A model generated the notes under the pieces. The model had not been told where the DNA came from and did no database searches. It saw only the letters and a list, made by a program, of their open reading frames with translations. A stretch of 64,000 nt of DNA from positions 4,526,001-4,590,000 of the forward strand of contig OZ245030.1 of NCBI GenBank assembly GCA_965223985.1, read 5' to 3'. This document shows positions 1 to 8,706 of the stretch, in pieces; position 1 is the stretch's first letter, and each line of letters opens with the position of its first letter. Both the position numbers and the translations under genes were made by a program. The DNA is from JAPPKS01 sp963667895 (GTDB lineage Bacteria; Poribacteria; WGA-4E; PCPOR2b).

Positions 1-2
1 CC

Positions 3-719
3 GTGTTTGCCAGCGTGCAGAAGGAAAAGACAACTGCCGTTGAAGTTAATCAAGCACTGATTCAAGCTTTCAGCAACATCGGGTCAATGTTTCCCGGCTA
101 TCGACTTGACTTTCGAGGCGTATTCGACCAAATTAATGAATCGTTCGCTGAACTTGTGAAACTGTTTGTCGTTGGTCTGTTGATAATCTATGTGATTTTA
201 GGTACACAGTTCAAATCATTCCTTCAACCGATTATCATTCTCTTTGCCGTGCCGTTTGGAATTATCGGTGCGATGGTTGGATTGTTAGCAGTAGGCTCGT
301 CATTGAGCATGGTTGCGATGTTCGGTATTGTCGCACTAGCCGGAATCGTTATCAATGACTCCATTGTATTCATAGACTTCATAAATAGATATCGCGACCG
401 CGGCTACAATAAGTGGCGAGCAATTCTACAAGCCGGAAGCATCCGCTTACGGCCCATTATCTTGACCTCTGTTACAACTATCTTCGGTTTAATTCCGATG
501 GCGACCGGACTTGGCGGAAAGTCTCCGATTTGGATGCCGTTGGCAAGCACGATTATTTTCGGGCTTTCTGCCGCTACTCTTCTGACGCTATTTGTCATGC
601 CAGCCTTGTACGCGATTATAGCTGACCTTCGCGCTCTATTCATCAGGCAGGATCGCCGAATATCTGTGCCTGTAGTTGAGGAAATTCCAACCTATGTAGG
701 GGTGCCTGCGGATGATTGA
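3..719 (+). CDS. RND efflux transporter permease, C-terminal part (cut by window edge)
   Basis: This is the last ~238 residues of an AcrB/MexB-type resistance-nodulation-division inner-membrane pump, which drives proton-coupled export of drugs or other small molecules through a tripartite complex. About five membrane helices are visible. They include the family's conserved segment read here as GIVINDSIVFIDFIN, followed by RPIILTS and the closing helix ending LFVMPALYAI. The reading frame is open at the first base, so the gene begins outside the window and the first GTG is not its start. The short hydrophilic tail ending GVPADD is normal for the family. The substrate and partner proteins cannot be judged from this fragment. 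Confidence 0.9.
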   Translation: MFASVQKEKTTAVEVNQALIQAFSNIGSMFPGYRLDFRGVFDQINESFAELVKLFVVGLLIIYVILGTQFKSFLQPIIILFAVPFGIIGAMVGLLAVGSSLSMVAMFGIVALAGIVINDSIVFIDFINRYRDRGYNKWRAILQAGSIRLRPIILTSVTTIFGLIPMATGLGGKSPIWMPLASTIIFGLSAATLLTLFVMPALYAIIADLRALFIRQDRRISVPVVEEIPTYVGVPADD

Positions 720-862
720 AACGTGATGCGTGTTTGCAAGTCAAAGATCGCTTACATCCAATTTCTCCGGTTTCGATTCGCTTGCCGGATTCTACGAATT
801 CCGCGTTTGAAAACTCCGGTATACTATTAAAGATACCTAATCTTATCTGAAAACAAAAAGGA

Positions 863-1843
863 ATGTCTGAAAAACAAGTTGCAATTGATGCGGTTCTGAA
901 GTCAATTCAATTATGTCAGCGGGTGCAAGCCGAAATGGTGCATACCGATTCGGTTGACAAGCCTGATGGAAGTCCCGTAACTGTCGCGGACTTCGGATCT
1001 CAAGCGCTGATCTGTCAGATGATTGGTGATACGTTTCCACAAGATGCTATCGTTGCAGAAGAGGATTCCCAAGCATTGCGGAAAGATCCACACCTTCTAG
1101 AGCGAGTAGTCGCATTCGTTTCTCAACTGACCGAGCGAACATCGCCTCAAGTCGTCTGTGATTGGATAGATCGGGGTCGAGGCGCAATTGGTCAACGCTA
1201 CTGGACGTTGGATCCGATTGATGGGACGAAAGGATTCCTGCGCGGAGATCAATATGCCATAGCGCTCGCATTGATTGTCAATGGGGAGGTACAACTTGGT
1301 GTGCTAGGATGTCCGAATCTCCCACAAAAGTGGAAAATGGCACGAGAGGAACGTGGCTGCCTCTTTGTGGCTGCAAGAGGCACTGGGACGCAGATGCTAT
1401 CCCTAGATGGTCGCCTCAATGAACCGGTTCGTGTTTCCAATGCTGTACAGCGTCTTGCAGAGAGTTTCGAATCATCTCATGGAGATCGCGTTGCACATGC
1501 TTTAATCGCCCGATATCTCCGGATTACCAATCCCCCGATTCGGATGGATAGCCAGACGAAATATGGTCTAGTCGCACACGGGGATGCATCGGTTTATGTT
1601 CGCCTTCCGAATCCAGCGGCGCCTGATTACCGGGAATGTATCTGGGACCACGCCGCGGGACTGATCGTGGTGGAGGAGGCTGGTGGAAAGGTAAGCGATG
1701 CAGACGGGCGGCAGCTCGATTTCCTTCAAGGGCGGCGGCTTACTGCCAATCGTGGGATTGTGGCAACAAATGACGCATTGCACCCCCAAGTGCTTGAAGG
1801 CGTTCGGCTACATTCAAATCCTGATCGCGACTTTTCCTCATAA
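863..1843 (+). CDS. cysQ: 3'(2'),5'-bisphosphate nucleotidase (inositol monophosphatase superfamily)
   Basis: The 326-residue product matches the Mg-dependent PAP phosphatases that convert adenosine 3',5'-bisphosphate, a by-product of sulfate activation and sulfotransfer, to AMP. Metal ligands are visible as EED (residues ~66-68) and the signature DPIDGTKGF (from residue 117), with the second signature WDHAAG near residue 264 and the downstream GGKVSDADG. The length is nearer the eukaryote-like HAL2/SAL1 group than the ~250-residue E. coli CysQ. The ATG at 863 follows an AAAAGGA ribosome-binding site. No sulfate-assimilation genes are adjacent. An inositol monophosphatase activity is the alternative reading. 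Confidence 0.85.
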   Translation: MSEKQVAIDAVLKSIQLCQRVQAEMVHTDSVDKPDGSPVTVADFGSQALICQMIGDTFPQDAIVAEEDSQALRKDPHLLERVVAFVSQLTERTSPQVVCDWIDRGRGAIGQRYWTLDPIDGTKGFLRGDQYAIALALIVNGEVQLGVLGCPNLPQKWKMAREERGCLFVAARGTGTQMLSLDGRLNEPVRVSNAVQRLAESFESSHGDRVAHALIARYLRITNPPIRMDSQTKYGLVAHGDASVYVRLPNPAAPDYRECIWDHAAGLIVVEEAGGKVSDADGRQLDFLQGRRLTANRGIVATNDALHPQVLEGVRLHSNPDRDFSS

Positions 1844-1901
1844 CAATTCAGTCATGGGGACAAGAGATAGGGCGCAACTCAAAACAGACTTTGTGCAATC
1901 A

Positions 1902-2600
1902 TCATGTTCCCAATCGCGTTTGCCTCAACAAGTCGTAACCCTCCATAATCTGTGTGCAGCTGTTCTCACCGATGATGTCGGCACCGGATTCGAGCATCGC
2001 AAGAGCCTTCTCCGTCGTCGCAATGTGGCCGCCCGCAGCCTTGACTCCGAAATCTGGCCCAACAGCATCTCGGAGAATGCGAACGTGGTCGAGTGTGCAC
2101 CCGCCGCGCCAGCCGGTCGAAGTCTTCACGAAATCTGCTCCTGATTCCTTGACCAGCTTGGCTCCAGTGATAATCTCAGCTGTGGAGAGCATTGTGGTCT
2201 CAACGATGAACTTAACCTCGACATCTGGATTCGCCTGCCGAGCCGCATTGACCATCTCTCCCAACTCGCGCCGAACGTATTCGAGATTGCCGGCACGCAG
2301 CGCAGGATAGTTAATCATGCAGTCGATACTGTCGGCTCCCTTTTCCACCATCATCTTGGCTTCCAAAACCTTCACTTCGGGTGGTGAATATCCGCTGGGG
2401 AAAGCCACGATTCCCACGATGGGGATACCGCTGCCTTCCATTTCACGCTTTACGACATCCATCATATACCAAGTAGCACACATGGCTCGCAGGCCATATT
2501 TTTTGGCTTCTCTACAGCGCAAAATCCAGCCCTCTTCTAACTCTTCGGCTTCTCTGCACCCGAGCTCCAGCGATTTCGCTAGCTGCTCTCTAGTAATCAT
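1902..2600 (-). CDS. deoC: Deoxyribose-phosphate aldolase
   Basis: This class I aldolase cleaves 2-deoxyribose-5-phosphate to acetaldehyde and glyceraldehyde-3-phosphate in deoxynucleoside catabolism. The 232-residue product is full length for DeoC. It shows the Schiff-base lysine in FVKTSTGW (Lys ~159), the second active-site lysine in GVKAAGG (Lys ~187), and an Asp in the SIDCMIN segment (~93) at the position of the catalytic Asp. A good ribosome-binding site (GGAGAACC) precedes the ATG. The gene converges on the nucleotidase gene with only ~58 bp between them. No other deo genes are nearby. Confidence 0.93.
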   Translation of the reverse strand: MITREQLAKSLELGCREAEELEEGWILRCREAKKYGLRAMCATWYMMDVVKREMEGSGIPIVGIVAFPSGYSPPEVKVLEAKMMVEKGADSIDCMINYPALRAGNLEYVRRELGEMVNAARQANPDVEVKFIVETTMLSTAEIITGAKLVKESGADFVKTSTGWRGGCTLDHVRILRDAVGPDFGVKAAGGHIATTEKALAMLESGADIIGENSCTQIMEGYDLLRQTRLGT

Positions 2601-2700
2601 TTGGTTCTCCTTCCATGTTTCCCATGACTCAGTACGTTTTCACGTTTATATTTTGCCTGTATTACTGTAGAAATTTCCACTAACATACAATCATCGACGG

Positions 2701-4221
2701 TCACTCGCTTGGCCAAATCGGTTCCATGTCCCATGCGTCGAGTGAGACGAGTTTCGCCGATCCGCCACGCGCAAATATAGCAACATCCACGCTGTCAAAC
2801 TGAGAAGGATATATGCGCTTCGTCAAACATTGTCGCTCGTTGGCGAATACTTCAATTACCGATCGATCGAGAAAAATCCGAAGCCGTAGAGGTTCGTCTT
2901 GAGTGAGTGTCATAGGGGCAGCCTGTTCCTCAGAATCTACTACATCTGGGTTTTGACTTGATTGGCTCACGTCAATCTTGATCTGGCACTCGGGAGCCAT
3001 AAAACTCACAAGGGTCTGCTCCGCGCCTTCCGAAAAATACCGTAGCGCAAGTCCACATTCACACGCCGATCCCGGTTCAATAACGGCGTCAATCTCAAGA
3101 ACGTCATTGCCTATACCATCAAGTCCAATCTCCTCATCGGGTGAAATATATATCTCAGATACACGGCGATGACGGCGCCTTAGCTTATCAATCTCAGCAA
3201 TTGGCTCGATACGCAACACCCCGCTGTCAGTGAAGGATAGAACCCTGGGCAGCGCCATAATACCGCTCCACCCAGCAGCCTGTTGAACTGAGAACCGACG
3301 TCCCTCGCCAATCCACGAAAACAGTATGCGCCGCCCGTCCGGTCCCGCCAGCGTCGCCGGAGCTATGTAGTTGCCAGATTCCATCGTGACGCCAATCGTA
3401 GGATTGTGGTTGAGGCGACTGTGTTGTTCTGGGCGAAACTTTTTCTCCGAGGCCGAATATTCACCTAAGTAGTATTGCGCACCGTGCTTGTGGCTGGAGA
3501 AGATGAGCATGTGCTTGTCTCCGATAGAGAAAAAGTCGGGGACAGCGCAATCCTCATCGATCTCCGTCCAAGTCCGCTTCCCCTCGTAAAACTCGTGCTG
3601 GTATTCCCAGTTGACGAAGTCTGCGGAGGTAAGTAGAAAAGCCGTGTCCCCGCGTTCGGTCCGGCCGCCACAAATTAGATGCCAGAGATTGCCGTATTTC
3701 CAGACGCAAGGGTCAAAAGGTTTCCATGCCGAACCCGCTGGTGGGGGTGGGATGATAGGGTTACCCGCGAATTTCTCCCAATGGACGAGCGACGTGTCCG
3801 CTGGGTGACAGCGGGCAATGCAAATCCCAGCCGGATTACCGAAGTAAACCGCGGTGGGTACACCATCAACGATGACAATTTGCCCGCTCCAACAACCATC
3901 TCTATCCGGTCCGCCAGGCGTCGGCAAGAGAGCCACCGGTAAATCCGTCCAATGAACAAGGTCCTCGCTCACGGCATGACCCCAATGCATATTGGCGTCT
4001 TCCACTTCGTAGGGATTGTTCTGATAGAACAGGTGGTACCTCCCCTGCCAGTAGAGGGGTCCATTGGGGTCTTTCAGGAGGTTGCATGGCGCCACATAAT
4101 GATAGAGCGGTCGATAAGGGTCCGCAGCGAGTCGACGCCGTGATTCCAGCACAGCCGCCGGAAGATTTAGCGGTGCGACCGATTGGACGTACATGTCTTT
4201 GGTCATATCTGCGTTGCTCAT
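2701..4221 (-). CDS. Glycoside hydrolase family 32 (sucrose/fructan hydrolase-like)
   Basis: The ~506-residue product has the five-bladed GH32 propeller followed by a C-terminal beta-sandwich. The nucleophile motif NLLKDPNG (Asp ~51) and the surrounding MHWGHAVSEDLVHW are typical of invertases and levanases. The RDP motif reads FDPCVW. The region of the acid/base Glu reads DEDCAVPDFF rather than the usual ECPDLF, so the precise activity is uncertain. I use the ATG at 4221 because AGAGGTG sits just upstream. The longer reading frame to 4269 lacks such support. No signal peptide is seen, which suggests an intracellular enzyme. It is transcribed divergently from the LamG genes. Confidence 0.85.
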   Translation of the reverse strand: MSNADMTKDMYVQSVAPLNLPAAVLESRRRLAADPYRPLYHYVAPCNLLKDPNGPLYWQGRYHLFYQNNPYEVEDANMHWGHAVSEDLVHWTDLPVALLPTPGGPDRDGCWSGQIVIVDGVPTAVYFGNPAGICIARCHPADTSLVHWEKFAGNPIIPPPPAGSAWKPFDPCVWKYGNLWHLICGGRTERGDTAFLLTSADFVNWEYQHEFYEGKRTWTEIDEDCAVPDFFSIGDKHMLIFSSHKHGAQYYLGEYSASEKKFRPEQHSRLNHNPTIGVTMESGNYIAPATLAGPDGRRILFSWIGEGRRFSVQQAAGWSGIMALPRVLSFTDSGVLRIEPIAEIDKLRRRHRRVSEIYISPDEEIGLDGIGNDVLEIDAVIEPGSACECGLALRYFSEGAEQTLVSFMAPECQIKIDVSQSSQNPDVVDSEEQAAPMTLTQDEPLRLRIFLDRSVIEVFANERQCLTKRIYPSQFDSVDVAIFARGGSAKLVSLDAWDMEPIWPSE

Positions 4222-4269
4222 TTTGCACCTCTTGCCGAATGAAATGCCTATGCCGCTAAGCATCCTCAA

Positions 4270-4780
4270 TCGGGTAGAATTGGCGCTCCATATCCTTAAA
4301 TTGATACGTATGCTTGAATTGTTTTAGATTCCAATTATTCGCTGAATAGGTTACGGAATAGCCAACATTATAGCACGATTATGAGAAAACAGAACAGAAA
4401 ATTCGCGGCAAGTAGAGCACCGGCTTTCATAGAGGTGCTGTCCTGAGAGGGCACCCACAAGCAGTGTCATTACAAGTTAAAGCGTTCAAGAATCATTCTC
4501 CCTCTTGCCAAAAGGCAGCGAGACGGGGTAAGGTTAATACACCCGAACCCTGAGAATCTAGAATCTGGTGCTTTTTTGTTTGCAATATTTTTCCGATGTA
4601 TAGTATAATATAGCTGGTTAGAATATTGAGCGCGACATAGACTATATGAAGAAATGGGCGCAGTTGTAGGAATTTGCGCCAGTTTGTTACCCGTTAGCTG
4701 TACGATTTGTGCATCTAGCTTCGCATAGTTGGGTAAGCTGATTCAAACCGAAGGCGGCAAAAAAATGAAAGGGGTTCTGT
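4270..4780. other. Intergenic region between GH32 and the first LamG gene
   Basis: This ~510 bp divergent spacer holds one good promoter for the LamG gene (listed separately) and a long leader of about 165 nt. The leader contains a small GGCGCA/TGCGCC hairpin around 4653-4676. I could not match the leader to a known riboswitch class. Nothing else is recognisable. Confidence 0.4.
4580..4609 (+). promoter_or_regulatory. Sigma-70-like promoter for the 4781 LamG gene
   Basis: TTGCAA at 4580-4585 and a perfect TATAAT at 4604-4609 are separated by 18 bp. Transcription would start near 4616, leaving a ~165 nt 5' leader. This is by consensus match only. Confidence 0.55.
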
Positions 4781-5623
4781 ATGAAACGGCTTTTCGGCAC
4801 ACTGTTATCGGCGGGTCTGGTGCTCATTGGGTTGAGTGCTTATAGCATAGATCAGAATAACATCCTTGTTCATTGGTCATTCGACGAACTTGATGGCGAT
4901 ATATTCAAGGATGAATCGGGCAACGGCCATGATGGAAGACTTGATGGCGATGGCGAACTTGTCGATGGGAGAATCAACAAAGCTGTCCATCTGACCGGTG
5001 GCTACGTCACGTTGGCTTCGGGTATAGGCGATGTTGTCGAGTCTGTGGGTGACACGGGCGAAATCACTATGGAAGCATCGATTTTCTTAAGCGCCCACGA
5101 CGCGTGGGATGGGGTTATCTCAATTGGTGAAGGGGACGAAAACGGACCGCTTGAGGGAAACAGAGCAATCATTTTCCGAATGATGGTCTCCCCCGATCTC
5201 GATCCATACTGGAACATAGGATTTCGAGCGGACCACAGATTCCAAGAATTCGTGTTCGAGTTGGACACATGGTATCACTATGTGATCACTGGCGATAGCG
5301 TAACTAGCAAAGTTTACATCGACGGAGAGCTAATCGTTGATGACCCACATACCAACCACGCTGTACCGGAGGACTTCTCATTTGCGAAGTATACAGATGT
5401 ATTCATGTTCGTTGGTGCGGGCGAGGCATCCCACGTCTGGAGGTTTGAAGACGCAATTGTTGATGAAGTCGCAGTTTACAACAAGGTGCTTACCGAAGGT
5501 GAAATCAACGATTTGATGGTAAAAGGACTTCGCGGCGCCCTTACCGCAGTCGATCCGCAAGACAAGTTAGCCTCACGCTGGGGGGAAATCAAGATGCAAC
5601 GCCATGTAGAACCTCAACGATGA
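4781..5623 (+). CDS. Secreted LamG (concanavalin-like lectin) domain protein with WG.IK C-terminal tail
   Basis: The 280-residue product starts with a signal peptide (MKRLFGTLLSAGLVLIGLSA) and then has one LamG/concanavalin-A-like domain: VHWSFDELDG, DESGNGHDG, then TWYHYVITGD, SKVYIDGELI and the closing VDEVAVYNKVLTEGEI. Such domains bind carbohydrate or other ligands at the cell surface, but no catalytic residues are seen. After the domain comes a short linker and the tail VDPQDKLASRWGEIKMQR, which recurs in other exported proteins of this window. It is closely related to the 7778 gene, including the signal peptide, so the two are duplicates. The function is unknown. Confidence 0.8.
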   Translation: MKRLFGTLLSAGLVLIGLSAYSIDQNNILVHWSFDELDGDIFKDESGNGHDGRLDGDGELVDGRINKAVHLTGGYVTLASGIGDVVESVGDTGEITMEASIFLSAHDAWDGVISIGEGDENGPLEGNRAIIFRMMVSPDLDPYWNIGFRADHRFQEFVFELDTWYHYVITGDSVTSKVYIDGELIVDDPHTNHAVPEDFSFAKYTDVFMFVGAGEASHVWRFEDAIVDEVAVYNKVLTEGEINDLMVKGLRGALTAVDPQDKLASRWGEIKMQRHVEPQR

Positions 5624-5660
5624 GTTTTTACATTCATATCCAGTAACCATTTATTTATTT

Positions 5661-5687
5661 GTAGTGGCGGGCATATCCCGCCACTAC
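5661..5687. repeat. Perfect palindromic element (REP-like or bidirectional terminator)
   Basis: GTAGTGGCGGG at 5661-5671 and CCCGCCACTAC at 5677-5687 are perfect inverted arms around a 5-nt loop. The element lies ~35 bp after the LamG stop. No T-tract follows, so it is either a REP-type palindrome or a weak terminator. Confidence 0.6.
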
Positions 5688-5754
5688 AGAACGTCAATTG
5701 ACGGACAATACCGACAGAAGGTTTTAGATTTACGCCGAGTTATACTAGGATGAT

Positions 5755-6552
5755 ATGAACACATATGACTGTGAACCCACACTGACCGATACACAAGTAC
5801 TGGAGTTCTGTCAAGACGGCTTCTTGATGTTGGAGGGTGTCGTTCCCAATGAAATCAACCGAAAGGCGTTTCAATATCTGGAAGAGCACACAGAGCACGC
5901 ATGTTCTGTTGGAAGTATAGATGGGGTTATTGAGAACGTGCTGCTTAACCCACACGCCACTGGGGCTATCCGATCCCTTTTAGGTAAAAACTTTACCGTT
6001 CCCCCAGACCTGTACGGTCCCGGTAATAAAATCAAGTGTCCTATGCCGGCGGGACCATGGCACGTAGATGGCGGCGCTGTGTTTGGTCCCCATGTCGATT
6101 GTCTACAGGTTTTCTACGTACCGCAAGATACGCCGCGGGAACTAGGACCGACCGATGTGTTGCCGGGTTCCCATTTCCTCATCGCCGACGGAATTCCTTC
6201 CATGGCACACTACGGCAGTATTCGGGGTGCGGTCTCAACAACGGGGGCAGCAGGCTCTATTTTCCTTACCGCCTATCCAATGTGGCACCGCCGCGGCGCT
6301 TCCACCGCAAAGGGCGTCCGCAACCTGTTGAAGTATTCGTATAAACGAACAGTGCCGCCAGAGCGTGACTGGATTCGTGAACCGGGCTTCGATCTACGCC
6401 GTGCCAAAGGGGCATCGCCGCGGCTCAAGTTCCATCGAGAACACCAGCGAGCTATCTACGATGCGGCTGAGATGTTCTACTGGTTGTGCGGCAAGCACAG
6501 CGAATATCATTCGACGAGCCGGAACAACTTCCCTGTTCACCATGCTAGCTAA
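5755..6552 (+). CDS. Phytanoyl-CoA dioxygenase (PhyH) family oxygenase
   Basis: This is a 265-residue Fe(II)/2-oxoglutarate-dependent oxygenase. The iron triad is visible as WHVDGG (His103, Asp105) and the distal MWHRRG (His178). An Arg in KGVRNLLKYSY is placed to bind the 2-oxoglutarate carboxylate. Family members hydroxylate diverse small molecules, and the substrate cannot be told here. The N-terminal CEPTLTDTQVLEFC is shared with the genes at 12070 and 13170, marking a local paralogue group. Compared with those paralogues the C-terminus diverges after WLCGK and lacks the IMGG segment, ending ~20 residues early. Confidence 0.87.
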   Translation: MNTYDCEPTLTDTQVLEFCQDGFLMLEGVVPNEINRKAFQYLEEHTEHACSVGSIDGVIENVLLNPHATGAIRSLLGKNFTVPPDLYGPGNKIKCPMPAGPWHVDGGAVFGPHVDCLQVFYVPQDTPRELGPTDVLPGSHFLIADGIPSMAHYGSIRGAVSTTGAAGSIFLTAYPMWHRRGASTAKGVRNLLKYSYKRTVPPERDWIREPGFDLRRAKGASPRLKFHREHQRAIYDAAEMFYWLCGKHSEYHSTSRNNFPVHHAS

Positions 6553-6578
6553 GTCTATCTCCTCACCTGCTAGCATGG
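6540..6578 (+). other. Stem-loop over the stop codon of the 5755 PhyH gene
   Basis: CCATGCTAGC (6540-6549) and GCTAGCATGG (6569-6578) are perfect 10-bp inverted arms around 19 nt. The stop codon (6550-6552) lies directly after the first arm. No U-run follows, so an RNA-stabilising hairpin is as likely as a terminator. Confidence 0.4.
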
Positions 6579-6904
6579 GTCTTATGGAGGATACTAGGTC
6601 TGCCGGGCGTCAGTTGAGCTAGCATTGATCAGTTGCTGCGTCGCCTTGTGTAGAGCGCTTCCGTATAATTCCCTTCATTTCCACTATAACGCAGAAACTA
6701 AGTACAGTCGGGTATCAGCGAACCTGCCATCCATCGTGAATTGAATCCCAGCCCATTGAGGCTGCTTGGTAAACCATCAGCGTCATTCCTGAGGGAAATT
6801 CGCACAAACTATGAAGTTAAGATGTGTGCAAGATTAATCTAACCAATACAGCCTTTCACGATTTTGTGACCCACTGACTCAACCCAAAAATAGAGCGCAT
6901 AAAG
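6553..6904. other. Intergenic region between PhyH and LamG genes
   Basis: About 350 bp without a credible reading frame. Apart from the stem-loop at its left end, no convincing promoter, RNA or repeat is visible. Confidence 0.4.
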
Positions 6905-7690
6905 ATGAAAATCCCATTCGCTAAATTAACCGTCGTGGGAGTTGCTTTCATATTCCTAGGTGTTTTTCTCTCAAGACATAGCCGCGCCGAATTAGATATC
7001 AATTCCGTTAAGGGAGCGTGGTTGCTTGATGAGGGCGGGGACGAGATTGCCAAGGATACTTCGCGCAATGGGAATGATGGAACACTCATGAACGGCCCAA
7101 AATGGGTTGAGGGTAGGCATGGCGAGGCTTTGATGTTTGATGGAGACGGCACCTATGTTGAAATTCCGCATGATAAGAGTTTAGTTGTAAAAGAAGCTTT
7201 TTCACTTGCATTCTGGATGACAGCAAATCTAATCCCACCCGGAGGAACAACCAGAACTCTTGTTTCCAAAAATAAATGGGAGGTGACAATAGATAATGGA
7301 ACGGTGCGGTTTGTGCTCAAACCAAAAAATGAGGTTTGTTGTAAAACACTATGGGGGGTGACAGCGCTAAAAATAGACACTTGGTATCATGTGGCATGTA
7401 CTTACAACAACAAACACATGATATTGTATATTGACGGCGTATTTGACGGTGCTCGCGAAGCATCAGGAGATATAAGCGGAACGCAGGACATTGATATAGG
7501 TCACGACCTTGAACTGCATGGAGCCGGAGGATTTTTCGATGTCATCATAGATGAAGTTATCCTCTTTGATGTTGCTATCACCGAGGATGATGTAAAAAGC
7601 CTCATGAATGATGGCGTCGCTCTACTACTCCCAGTTTCTGCCTCCAGCAGACTAGCTACCGTGTGGGGACAGATAAAGAACGACCAATAA
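6905..7690 (+). CDS. Secreted LamG domain protein with WG.IK C-terminal tail
   Basis: The 261-residue product has an N-terminal hydrophobic export segment (TVVGVAFIFLGVFLSRHSRA) and then a single LamG domain: GAWLLDEGGDE, DTSRNGNDGTL, FSLAFWMTAN, TWYHVACTYN, LYIDGVFDG and IIDEVILFDVAITEDDV. It is only distantly related to the LamG proteins on either side (4781 and 7778), yet it ends with the same type of tail, VSASSRLATVWGQIKNDQ. A binding role at the cell surface is inferred from the fold. No enzymatic motif is seen. The ribosome-binding site is weak (AAAG before the ATG). Confidence 0.78.
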   Translation: MKIPFAKLTVVGVAFIFLGVFLSRHSRAELDINSVKGAWLLDEGGDEIAKDTSRNGNDGTLMNGPKWVEGRHGEALMFDGDGTYVEIPHDKSLVVKEAFSLAFWMTANLIPPGGTTRTLVSKNKWEVTIDNGTVRFVLKPKNEVCCKTLWGVTALKIDTWYHVACTYNNKHMILYIDGVFDGAREASGDISGTQDIDIGHDLELHGAGGFFDVIIDEVILFDVAITEDDVKSLMNDGVALLLPVSASSRLATVWGQIKNDQ

Positions 7691-7777
7691 TTCCGATTCG
7701 CTTAATCCCGTTACTATTGAATAGGTATTCCAAAAGAGAACTCACACAACCACAATATAAGTAAAGGAGAGCTAACA

Positions 7778-8614
7778 ATGTCTAAGAACATGTTGAAATG
7801 GTTGTTCGGTACATTGTTTTCGGCGGGTTTGGTACTCGCCGGGCTAAGTGCCCACAGCATTGACGAGAACAACATCCTTGTTCACTGGTCATTTGACGAA
7901 CTGGACAATGAGATGTTCAAAGATGAATCGGGCAACGGTTACGATGCAGAACTGGTAGCACCTGGCGAACTTGTCGAAGGGAAGTTCAACCAAGCTGTTC
8001 ATCTGCCCGGCGGCTTCGTCAAGCTACCTCCAAGCGACGTTGTTCAGAGTGTAGGCGATACAGGTGAAATTACAATGGAGGCATGGGTTTTCTTCAACGA
8101 GCTTCCGCCCGCACAGTGGGATGGAGTCATCTCGGATAGCACCGCACAATTCCGCATGATGGTGCAAGCCCCGGACCACAACCCGTACTGGAACGTAGGC
8201 AATCGCGCAGACAAAAGCGATCAGTCTTTCAAGTTCAAAAAGAACCGGTGGTATCACTATATCGCCCTTGGCGATACCGAAAACAGCAAAGTTTATATTG
8301 ACGGTGAGCTCGTCGCTCAAGCAGCCCAACCGCCGAACCTCGAAAAGAATCTGCCCAAACCACCGGACATCAACAAGCCCTTCCAAATGCCGGAGCTCAA
8401 ACAGGTGTCAATCTTCGTCGGTGCCGGCGAAGCTGAACATGTCTGGAGGATTGACGACGCAATTATTGATGAGGTCGCTATCTACAACAAAGTGCTCACC
8501 GAAGCGGAAATCAACGATTTGACAGAGCGAGGACTTGGCGAGGTACTCCGCGCGGTCAATCCGCAAGGTAAGTTAGCTACCCGTTGGGGTGAAATAAAAA
8601 TGCAGCGCCATTAA
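7778..8614 (+). CDS. Secreted LamG domain protein, paralogue of the 4781 gene, with WG.IK tail
   Basis: The 278-residue product parallels the 4781 protein closely: signal peptide (LFGTLFSAGLVLAGLSAHS), NNILVHWSFDELDN, DESGNGYDAEL, GEITMEAWVFF, RWYHYIALGD, SKVYIDGELV and IIDEVAIYNKVLTEAEI. A proline-rich insertion of ~20 residues after the YIDGELV strand distinguishes it. It ends VNPQGKLATRWGEIKMQRH, the recurrent tail. A strong ribosome-binding site (AAAGGAGAG) precedes the ATG. The pair probably arose by duplication, with the 6905 LamG gene and a PhyH gene now lying between them. Molecular function is unknown. Confidence 0.8.
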   Translation: MSKNMLKWLFGTLFSAGLVLAGLSAHSIDENNILVHWSFDELDNEMFKDESGNGYDAELVAPGELVEGKFNQAVHLPGGFVKLPPSDVVQSVGDTGEITMEAWVFFNELPPAQWDGVISDSTAQFRMMVQAPDHNPYWNVGNRADKSDQSFKFKKNRWYHYIALGDTENSKVYIDGELVAQAAQPPNLEKNLPKPPDINKPFQMPELKQVSIFVGAGEAEHVWRIDDAIIDEVAIYNKVLTEAEINDLTERGLGEVLRAVNPQGKLATRWGEIKMQRH

Positions 8615-8706
8615 ACTTGATTGCAGATTTTCCGCCATTAAATTGGGAAAATGGGGATTGCTTGGTTTCTTACCGACGCGGTACACATCATTGAGACCAT
8701 TAAACA

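Noticed and set aside
1698..2144. 148-residue plus-strand frame spanning the nucleotidase end and deoC
   Set aside because: It overlaps two confident genes and lacks domain features.
4616..4780. Cyclic-di-GMP or other known riboswitch upstream of the LamG gene
   Set aside because: The conserved core nucleotides of the known classes are not present. Only a simple hairpin is seen.
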